This document shows, in pieces, positions 7,070-12,249 of a stretch of 12,249 nt of DNA. Position 1 is the first letter of the stretch. The number at the start of each line of letters is the position of its first letter. The stretch covers positions 1 through 12,249 of the forward strand of contig JASLZO010000020.1 in NCBI GenBank assembly GCA_030754805.1, read 5' to 3'. Under the pieces are notes generated by a model. The model was not told where the DNA came from and did no database searches. It saw only the letters and a program-made list of their open reading frames with translations. Source of the stretch: Dehalococcoidia bacterium. Its GTDB lineage: Bacteria > Chloroflexota > Dehalococcoidia > UBA6926. The position numbers were made by a program, and so were the translations under genes.

Positions 7070-7990
7070 CGCCGCGGCCGTGGATTCGGCCGATTGGATG
7101 ATCTGCTTCCCATAGATTCCTTCGACCAATCGAAGGAATGCCTCAACGGCACCGGCCGGCTTGCGCGTGCGGCGAAACATGATCGCCGTCGGCAACGTGA
7201 TGCGCTCGGTTTCGAGGATGGGTACCTTTACCAGCAGTCCCGCCTCGACCTCTCGTTGGGCGGCACTCACTGGTAGTAGCGAAACGCCCAGACCCTGCTC
7301 GATCATCTTCTTCGTCGCCTCGATGCTGTCGAGTTGCATCGTTACCCGCGGCGCGATCCCAGCTTCTTGGCACACCCGGTTGATGATCACATAGTACGTC
7401 GACCCCGGGTCATAGAGAATCAAAGGTTCCCTGCCCACGTCGTAGAGCGTGACCCCGAATCCACTCGTGAACGGGTGCCCCGGATGGACGAAGAGTGCGA
7501 TCTCTTCGTCATACAGGTGAACCGACCGGAGATCAAGGTGCACCAGGGTCCGAGCAAACCCGATGTGCACCTCATCGTTCAGCAGCATCCCAAGCACGTC
7601 TGATGACCGACCGGTACGTATCTGGAGATCGACCCCCGGGTACCGGCGGCGGAACGTCTCCAAGACTGATGGTAGTACGTACGCGCCGATGTTTCGTGCG
7701 GAGCCAATCGCCAGTCGGCCTCCCGTCGCCTCTCGGGAATTTGCGAGGGCATCGAGCCCGTCGCGAACTGTCTGCAACGTTCGTTCCGCATATGGCAGGA
7801 ACGCACGACCCTCTTCCGTCAGGGCGACACCTCGGCTGCGGCGTTCGAAGAGCAGACAGCCAAGATCTCTTTCTAGCGCCTGGATGCGGCTCGAAATCGT
7901 CGGTTGGGTCAGAAACAGTGCTCGCGCCGCGCGCGTGAAGCTCTGCTGGCGCGCCACCTCAACCACCGCCTCGACCTGCGCCAGTTCCAC
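7052..7990 (-). CDS. LysR-type transcriptional regulator
   Basis: 312-residue LysR-family regulator. The N-terminal winged helix-turn-helix spans about residues 3-62, with the recognition region SFTRAARALFLTQPTISSRI (17-36) and ALERDLGCLLFERRSRG. The co-inducer-binding domain runs from about residue 90 (GGRLAIGSARNIGAYVLP) to 295, with GVSLLPVSAAQREV typical of the family. GTG start supported by GGAGGT 8 nt upstream. It is divergent from the lyase/ligase operon, the usual arrangement of a LysR regulator and its target, and the shared promoter region holds a matching dyad. It probably activates that operon in response to a pathway metabolite and represses itself. LysR proteins such as CbbR and QscR control C1/CO2 metabolism, but nothing here assigns this one to them. 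Its stop overlaps the glycosyltransferase stop. Confidence 0.95.
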   Translation of the reverse strand: MELAQVEAVVEVARQQSFTRAARALFLTQPTISSRIQALERDLGCLLFERRSRGVALTEEGRAFLPYAERTLQTVRDGLDALANSREATGGRLAIGSARNIGAYVLPSVLETFRRRYPGVDLQIRTGRSSDVLGMLLNDEVHIGFARTLVHLDLRSVHLYDEEIALFVHPGHPFTSGFGVTLYDVGREPLILYDPGSTYYVIINRVCQEAGIAPRVTMQLDSIEATKKMIEQGLGVSLLPVSAAQREVEAGLLVKVPILETERITLPTAIMFRRTRKPAGAVEAFLRLVEGIYGKQIIQSAESTAAAPSTDG

Positions 7991-7998
7991 CGCGTGTT

Positions 7999-8004
7999 AC
8001 CTCC
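7999..8004 (-). promoter_or_regulatory. Ribosome binding site of lysR
   Basis: On the minus strand GGAGGT lies 8 nt before the GTG start at 7990, a near-ideal site that settles the start codon. Confidence 0.7.
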
Positions 8005-8018
8005 AACCACCGACCGGG

Positions 8019-8024
8019 AGTATA
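8019..8024 (-). promoter_or_regulatory. Probable -10 element of the lysR promoter
   Basis: Minus-strand TATACT (5 of 6) with start site predicted near 8012. A convincing -35 at 16-18 nt is missing (TGCTTG at 16 nt; TTGACG is present but only 13 nt away). The element overlaps the LysR dyad, which would fit negative autoregulation. Confidence 0.4.
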
Positions 8025-8036
8025 GACGCCTTCTAT
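8022..8036. promoter_or_regulatory. LysR-type operator (ATAG-N7-CTAT)
   Basis: Perfect dyad ATAG-N7-CTAT containing the family consensus T-N11-A. A second, interleaved dyad GACGC-N7-GCGTC spans 8025-8041. The centre (8029) is 65 bp upstream of the start site predicted for the lyase operon, the normal place of a LysR recognition site, and it overlaps the regulator's own -10. Binding itself is inferred. Confidence 0.65.
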
Positions 8037-8058
8037 GCGTCAAGCAGCAACACCACGT

Positions 8059-8087
8059 TTGAGCCGTATGCCTGAACCTGATAGACT
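8059..8087 (+). promoter_or_regulatory. Promoter of the lyase/ligase operon
   Basis: TTGAGC (8059-8064), 17-nt spacer, TAGACT (8082-8087); 4 of 6 matches in each box, as expected for an activator-dependent promoter. Start site predicted near 8094. The spacer length equals that of the other two promoters in the window. Confidence 0.5.
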
Positions 8088-8149
8088 CTGGCGGCTCGAA
8101 CGCTTGGCGCGGTGTTTGCGTGCCCGTTGAGCGAATCTAGGGGGTAGCC

Positions 8150-8169
8150 AGGCGGCCCGCGTGCCGCCT
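8150..8169 (+). repeat. Inverted repeat, 7-bp perfect stem
   Basis: AGGCGGC (8150-8156) pairs with GCCGCCT (8163-8169) around the loop ccgcgt. The possible upstream start codon GTG 8161 begins in the loop and would be partly hidden. Confidence 0.6.
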
Positions 8170-8227
8170 CAAACGGAGGCTGACAGTCGCTGTTCGCTTG
8201 TCCCGCCGAGTTTCTGGTGCCCTCCCT

Positions 8228-8248
8228 TCAGCGGGGGCGTCCCGCTGA
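8228..8248 (+). repeat. Inverted repeat, 8-bp perfect stem
   Basis: TCAGCGGG (8228-8235) pairs with CCCGCTGA (8241-8248) around the loop ggcgt; the strongest hairpin in the leader. Confidence 0.65.
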
Positions 8249-8298
8249 CACTGCCAGCCGCCTCTTCCGTTGGACCGGCAGCAAGGGATGCTTCCCTC

Positions 8299-9177
8299 TT
8301 GCGGAGCTTGATGTTCGTTCCCGGCAACAACCGACGGTTCATTGACAATGCCTCGTCGACAGGCGCCGATGCCGTTTGCTTGGATCTTGAGGATTCTGTC
8401 GCGCCCGGAGACAAGGCCGCAGGTCGGCAGACGGTGAAGGAATCGCTTCCATCGGTCGCCCGCGGGGGCGACTACCAGGTCTTTGTCCGAGTGAACGGGC
8501 TCGACACCGGCCTTCTAGAGGGTGACCTTCTTGCCGTCGTCGGCCCTGACATCGATGGAATCAGCCTGCCGAAGGCAAACACACCGGACGTTGTCCGGAC
8601 CGTCGATAGCTATCTCACACTTCTGGAGGTCAGCCAGGGCTTGCCGAAAGGGAACATCCGCCTAGCCCCATGGGTCGAGTCTGCGGAAGCAGTGCTCAAT
8701 GCCGCGGGTATCTGCCGTGCCAGCGATCGAGTCGTTGCCGCGTCTTTCGGCAGCGAAGATTTCACTATCGACATGAAGATCCAACGGACCCGTTCGTCGA
8801 AAGAAGTGGAGTGGGCCCGGTACGCCTTCGCAACGGCCTGTGCCGCGGCCGGGGTCGCCGCGTTCGATGCCCCCGAGATGGACTACAAGAACACCGAAGC
8901 ACTCGAGCAAGATGCCACGTTCGTCCGGAGCATCGGCTTCACCGGCAAATTCTGCATCCACCCGACCCAGGTTTCCGTCGTCAACCGGATCTTCCGACCG
9001 AATGAAATCGAGGTCGAGGAGGCGCGCCGGGTCGTCAATGTCTACGAACAGGCGGAGCGAGACGGCCGAGGTGCCGTCGGGATGGACGGCATGGTGGTCG
9101 ACCGCCCTGTATACGTACGCGCACTTGCCTTGTTGGAGAGGGCTGCCGCGGTCGAACAATCGACAGGAGACGGGTAA
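8299..9177 (+). CDS. CoA ester lyase (CitE/HpcH-HpaI family)
   Basis: 292-residue TIM-barrel lyase of the HpcH/HpaI superfamily, CitE-like branch. These enzymes cleave or form 3-hydroxyacyl-CoA esters such as malyl-CoA, citramalyl-CoA or beta-methylmalyl-CoA, with Mg2+. Motifs: MFVPGNNRRF (5-14), AVCLDLEDSV (25-34), VRVNG with Arg64, WVESAEAVLNA with Glu127, FGSEDF with Asp154 (the expected metal ligands), and GKFCIHPTQV (217-226). I start it at TTG 8299, preceded by AAGGGA at 10 nt, because homologues begin at about LRSLMFVPGN. GTG 8161 in the same frame is the longer alternative, and ATG 8311 a shorter one. First gene of the operon; stop is 3 nt before the next start. Substrate not determined. 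Confidence 0.88.
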   Translation: MRSLMFVPGNNRRFIDNASSTGADAVCLDLEDSVAPGDKAAGRQTVKESLPSVARGGDYQVFVRVNGLDTGLLEGDLLAVVGPDIDGISLPKANTPDVVRTVDSYLTLLEVSQGLPKGNIRLAPWVESAEAVLNAAGICRASDRVVAASFGSEDFTIDMKIQRTRSSKEVEWARYAFATACAAAGVAAFDAPEMDYKNTEALEQDATFVRSIGFTGKFCIHPTQVSVVNRIFRPNEIEVEEARRVVNVYEQAERDGRGAVGMDGMVVDRPVYVRALALLERAAAVEQSTGDG

Positions 9178-9180
9178 CCG

Positions 9181-10209
9181 ATGTTCGTCGTCGATGATGG
9201 CAAGCGCATCGTCGTGCCGAGGACGGAACTCACCTATCCCGGGCACAACCTGAGGATGCACCAGAACGCTGCTGGGGCGTCCGTCGACCATGTCATGGCC
9301 GACTTCGAGGACGCCTGCCCGTATGAATTCAAGGGTGAAGCGTCCCGGAAAACGATGGTCGAGGCGCTGACGACGATCGACTTCGGCGAAAAGGTCATCA
9401 CGGTCCGCCCGAACAATATCCGCTCGAAGTTCTTTCTTGGCGACCTCCAGGCCATCATGCTGGGCGCTCCGGACCGGTTCCACGGAATCATCATCCCCAA
9501 GACCAATGGCCCGGATGACATCATCTTTCTATCCAAGCTGCTCGACGACCTCGAGCGCGAAGGGGGATGGAACACGCGTGTTCAGTTGGAGGCGCTAATC
9601 GAAACTCCTCACGCCCTCGTCCACGCCTACGAGATTGGGACGGCGTCGGATCGGATGGTCGGGCTCATCTTCGGAATCGCGGACTTTTCCGCCGCGCTCG
9701 GTGTCCGGGAGATGGTCAAAGATCAGAACCGCAATTTTCATTACGCGAAACAGGCAACGGTGGTTGCCGCGAAGGCAGCCGGGCTCCACGCCATCGACAA
9801 TGCCTTCCTGACTCTGATCCGCCGTGACGCTCCGGAAGATGAGGCGGAGGTGATCCGGGAGGCGATCCGTGAAAAGAACGTTGGCGCCGCCAATATGGGC
9901 ATGGACGGAACCTGGGTCATCCACCCACAGCAGGCAGAGATAGCCAACCAGAGTTACACGCCCAACGACGAGCAGATCCAAACCGCGAAAGACATCGTTG
10001 AGTACTACCACGAGGTCGGCGGTGGAGCCGTCGTTCATCCTGGCACCGGCGAATTCCACGATGAGGCAACAATCAAGGGTCTTCTGATGCTCCTGGCGAA
10101 AGCAGTCCAGGCCGGGAAACTGGATCGCGACTACTTGGGCGCGCTTGCCGCCCGTTCGAATGAAGTCACCGGCTACGACATCCTCCAGGTGATGCGACGG
10201 ACGGCTTGA
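9181..10209 (+). CDS. Second CoA ester lyase, malyl-CoA-lyase-like
   Basis: 342-residue HpcH/HpaI-family protein, longer than its neighbour and closer in layout to malyl-CoA/beta-methylmalyl-CoA lyases, which carry a C-terminal helical extension. Visible are ADFEDACPYEFKGEA (40-54), the ITVRPNN strand with the catalytic-type Arg, IIIPKTNGPDD, ALIETPHALVHA (Glu), GLIFGIADFSAALG (Asp), and GMDGTWVIHPQQAEIANQ, followed by an extension with HDEATIKGLLMLLAKA. The Arg, Glu and Asp of the active site are kept. The sequence clearly differs from the first lyase, so this is not a recent tandem copy and the two may act on different esters or form a mixed complex. AGGAG lies 11 nt before the ATG. Exact reaction inferred only to family level. 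Confidence 0.87.
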   Translation: MFVVDDGKRIVVPRTELTYPGHNLRMHQNAAGASVDHVMADFEDACPYEFKGEASRKTMVEALTTIDFGEKVITVRPNNIRSKFFLGDLQAIMLGAPDRFHGIIIPKTNGPDDIIFLSKLLDDLEREGGWNTRVQLEALIETPHALVHAYEIGTASDRMVGLIFGIADFSAALGVREMVKDQNRNFHYAKQATVVAAKAAGLHAIDNAFLTLIRRDAPEDEAEVIREAIREKNVGAANMGMDGTWVIHPQQAEIANQSYTPNDEQIQTAKDIVEYYHEVGGGAVVHPGTGEFHDEATIKGLLMLLAKAVQAGKLDRDYLGALAARSNEVTGYDILQVMRRTA

Positions 10210-10213
10210 TCCG

Positions 10214-11425
10214 ATGCGTTTTTACGAACACGAATCGAAACAGCTCCTCTCGCGCCTAGGTATCCCGGTCCCGAAGGGCGGTCTCGCCTCGGATCCTGCG
10301 CAGGCGGAGGCCATCGCAAGGGACCTCGCAGGGCCGGTTGTCCTGAAATCTCAGGTGCTTTCGGGCGGACGCATGAAGGCTGGTGGCATACGATTCGCGA
10401 CTTCTCCGAAAGAGGCATCCGAAGCGGCCGAAGCAATCCTGCGCCTTGAGATCGGTGGCCAGCTGCCGGTCGGCGTCCTGGTGGAGGCACAGGCGGCAGT
10501 GATGAAGGAGTACTACGCCGGGGTCCTGTACAACACAACCGCCAAGCAACCTCTTTTCCTATTCAGCGATATGGGTGGAATCGACATAGAGGAGGCCGCG
10601 GAGACACACCCAGACAGGGTCGCTCGGGTGAACTTCCCTTCCCTTCTGCCCTTCTCTGATCACAACGCGAAGGAAACCATCGCGTCACTCGGCATCACCG
10701 GCCGTGAACTCACGCAGATGACTCCCGTGCTATCCAGGCTTGCGCAGGGGTTCATGCAGCACGGCCTGACGCTCGCAGAAATCAACCCGCTGGCACAACT
10801 TGAGGATGGGTCGTTCGTCGCACTCGACTGCCATGTCGACATGGAAGAAGAGGCGCGGGGAGGGCAATCCGCGCTTCTATCCGACCTGGGCGTCGGTCGC
10901 GACGATACGAGACAGGCACGACCGCCGACTGAGTTCGAGATCCGGGGGGCTGAGGTCGACGCCATGGATCAACGGGGAGTCGCCGGACGCATCGTCGAAT
11001 TCGACGGCGACCTCGGACTCATCATCGGCGCCGGAGGCGGCAGCCTGACGCTATTTGACGCGATCAAGAAACACGGTGGCCGCGCCGCGAACTACTGCGA
11101 GATCGGTGGCAATCCGAGCGTGAAGAAGGCGGCCGAACTCACGAAGCTGATCCTCTCGAAGCCTGGTGTCGAAAAGATCGCTGTAATGATGAATGTCGTT
11201 AGCAACACCCGCGTCGACATCATGGCGCGCGGAATCATCAAGGGCGTAATCGAATCGGGCTTCGACCCAGCCGAGAAGATCGCGATCTTCCGGATACCCG
11301 GATCCTGGGAGCAGGACGGGTTCAAGATTCTCGAAAAATACGGGGTCGAGTACTGCGACCGATCGGTTTCTATGGATGAGGCCGCCCGTCGCGCCGTCGA
11401 AAATGTCCAAAAGGGCTCTACGTAG
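10214..11425 (+). CDS. sucC: ADP-forming acyl-CoA ligase beta subunit (SucC-like)
   Basis: 403-residue ATP-grasp subunit of the succinyl-CoA synthetase family (also malate thiokinase MtkA). Seen: the N-terminal ATP-grasp start MRFYEHESKQLLSRLGIPVP, the nucleotide loop LSGGRMKAGGI (49-59), LAEINPLA (187-194), LDCHVDM (204-210) in place of the usual LDxKxx acidic motif, then the CoA-ligase domain with GAGGGSLTLFDAIKKHGG (272-289) and IGGNPSVKKA (297-306). Canonical SucC/MtkA have NGAGLAM and NIFGGI-R-CD at these positions; here the second reads NVVSNTRVDI (327-336). It is therefore a divergent clade and the acid substrate cannot be assumed to be succinate. The symbol states family only. It starts 4 nt after the second lyase without a clear Shine-Dalgarno and directly abuts the alpha subunit. 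Confidence 0.85.
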   Translation: MRFYEHESKQLLSRLGIPVPKGGLASDPAQAEAIARDLAGPVVLKSQVLSGGRMKAGGIRFATSPKEASEAAEAILRLEIGGQLPVGVLVEAQAAVMKEYYAGVLYNTTAKQPLFLFSDMGGIDIEEAAETHPDRVARVNFPSLLPFSDHNAKETIASLGITGRELTQMTPVLSRLAQGFMQHGLTLAEINPLAQLEDGSFVALDCHVDMEEEARGGQSALLSDLGVGRDDTRQARPPTEFEIRGAEVDAMDQRGVAGRIVEFDGDLGLIIGAGGGSLTLFDAIKKHGGRAANYCEIGGNPSVKKAAELTKLILSKPGVEKIAVMMNVVSNTRVDIMARGIIKGVIESGFDPAEKIAIFRIPGSWEQDGFKILEKYGVEYCDRSVSMDEAARRAVENVQKGST

Positions 11426-12249
11426 ATGTCCATCCTCGTTGACCAGGACACCACGTTCATCATCCAGGGCATCACGGGGCGCGAGGCGGTGAACATGACC
11501 CGTGAATGCCTTGACTACGGCAGCAAGGTTGTCGGAGGCGTTACCCCGGGACGCAAGGGGCGCGACGTATACGGCGTCCCGGTGTTCGACACGGTCCAGA
11601 AGATCGTGGCGTCCCAACGGGTGGACGGCGCGGTCGTTTCCGTCCCACCGGCCTTCGCCCGTGACGCCGCTTTCGAGGCAATCAACGCAGGAGTGAAACT
11701 GATTGTCATTGTCACCGAGCGCATCCCTCGGGCCGAGACAGCACAGATCGCCGAATTGGCCGAACTTCGAGGCGCACAGGTGATCGGGCCGAACTGTCTC
11801 GGAGTCATATCGCCCGGGAAGACCAAGATGGGCGGGATCGGTGGGACGGCGGTCGACACACAAAAGGCGTTCACACCCGGTCCTATCGGTGTCATGTCCC
11901 GCAGCGGCGGCATGACCACCGAGATCTGCAACACGCTTTCCGCCGCCGGCCTCGGCCAGACGACCGCGGTCAGCATCGGTGGGGACGCCATTATCGGCAG
12001 CACCTACGCGGACCTGATGCCGAAGTTCGAAGCCGACCCCGAAACGAAGGCGGTGGTGATCTACTCAGAACCTGGTGGACCCATGGAAGCGCAGCTGGCC
12101 GACTACGTGAAGCGCACGGGCAGTCGTCTCCCGATCATTGCCTTCATGGCAGGCCGGTTCATGGACGATATGCCCGGCATGAGGTTTGGGCACGCCGGGA
12201 CCATCGTCGAGGGACGCGCGGATACATCCACCGAGAAGATCCGCCTACT
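11426..12249 (+). CDS. sucD: Acyl-CoA ligase alpha subunit (SucD-like), partial
   Basis: First 274 residues of the alpha subunit, open at the window edge; SucD proteins are about 290 aa, so perhaps 20 residues are missing. The CoA-binding Rossmann domain has MSILVDQDTTFIIQGITGRE (1-20), VVGGVTPGRKG (35-45), VPVFDTV (51-57) and IGPNCLGVISPG (120-131). The ligase domain has SRSGGMTTEI (158-167), SIGGDAIIGS (183-192) and FGHAGT with His256, the residue phosphorylated in the catalytic cycle. Canonical SRSGTLTYE and GEIGG read SRSGG and SEPGG here, matching the divergence of the beta subunit. The ATG immediately follows the beta-subunit TAG, indicating coupled translation of a heteromeric enzyme. 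Likely substrates are malate or another hydroxy- or dicarboxylic acid, inferred from the adjacent lyases. Confidence 0.88.
   Translation, partial: MSILVDQDTTFIIQGITGREAVNMTRECLDYGSKVVGGVTPGRKGRDVYGVPVFDTVQKIVASQRVDGAVVSVPPAFARDAAFEAINAGVKLIVIVTERIPRAETAQIAELAELRGAQVIGPNCLGVISPGKTKMGGIGGTAVDTQKAFTPGPIGVMSRSGGMTTEICNTLSAAGLGQTTAVSIGGDAIIGSTYADLMPKFEADPETKAVVIYSEPGGPMEAQLADYVKRTGSRLPIIAFMAGRFMDDMPGMRFGHAGTIVEGRADTSTEKIRL

Larger units (their letters stand above)
8094..8298 (+). promoter_or_regulatory. Structured 5' leader of lyase/ligase operon
   Basis: About 205 nt lie between the predicted start site and the TTG chosen for the first lyase. Hairpins seen: GGCGCG/CGTGCC (8106-8124, one G-U), a 7-bp stem at 8150-8169, ACAG/CTGT near 8183-8195, an 8-bp stem at 8228-8248, and CTGCC/GGCAG (8251-8281) ending just before the AAGGGA at 8283-8288. 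No known riboswitch class was recognised and no hairpin is followed by a T-tract. The alternative is that 8161-8298 is translated from GTG 8161 as a 46-residue, proline/serine-rich N-terminal extension; its composition is unlike a CitE-type lyase. Confidence 0.4.

Noticed and set aside
8123..8170. Resemblance of the GGGGGTAGCCAGGCGG stretch to a T-box antiterminator.
   Set aside because: The invariant T-box core is not matched, there is no specifier stem, and the operon is not an amino-acid or tRNA-synthetase gene.
8662..9483. 273-codon open frame on the minus strand opposite the two lyases.
   Set aside because: Antisense shadow produced by the GC-rich codon usage of the lyases; no domain motif, and it spans their junction.
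11051..11863. 270-codon minus-strand open frame opposite the ligase subunits.
   Set aside because: Shadow of the sucC/sucD-like genes; Arg/Asp/His-rich composition typical of antisense frames.

Overview
The window reads as a GC-rich bacterial chromosome with a tightly packed, almost entirely coding layout. Ordinary sigma70-type promoters are visible, and TTG/GTG starts are frequent. The best guess is a member of Chloroflexota (Dehalococcoidia/SAR202-like or a relative). The reasons are a 49-residue DUF5679-type zinc ribbon, an actinobacterial-style inositol-phosphate synthase paired with a PimA-like mannosyltransferase, a short IF-2 (599 aa), and a divergent succinyl-CoA-ligase-like pair next to CitE-type lyases. 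An actinobacterial origin is the main alternative. No mobile element, CRISPR array, tRNA or rRNA was seen.

Region 1 (1-3602, + strand) is the downstream part of the classical nusA operon: ylxR/rnpM, infB, rbfA and truB. These are packed with overlaps or gaps of a few tens of bases. Together they cover RNase P modulation/RNA binding, translation initiation, 30S maturation and tRNA pseudouridine-55 formation.

Region 2 (3603-4750) starts with a perfect-35 promoter driving the very short zinc-ribbon gene at 3709-3858. Converging on it is a PHP-domain protein whose usual HxH metal motif reads QxQ. A 166-bp divergent spacer follows, with a good promoter for the next operon.

Region 3 (4751-7055, +) is a two-gene inositol-lipid module. 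Ino1 makes inositol-3-phosphate and a PimA-like GT4 enzyme probably glycosylates an inositol lipid. The glycosyltransferase and the LysR gene that follows on the opposite strand overlap at their stop codons.

Region 4 (7052-12249) is a LysR regulator transcribed divergently from an operon of two CoA-ester lyases (HpcH/HpaI/CitE fold) and a two-subunit ADP-forming acyl-CoA ligase; the alpha subunit runs off the window. Taken together, an organic acid would be activated to its CoA thioester and then split into acetyl-CoA (or another acyl-CoA) plus a 2-oxoacid, as malate thiokinase and malyl-CoA lyase do. The substrate is not determined by the sequence. The divergent promoter region holds a textbook LysR dyad centred 65 bp upstream of the predicted start site. 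A hairpin-rich leader of about 205 nt precedes the first lyase. These two elements and the non-canonical ligase are the most interesting parts of the window.
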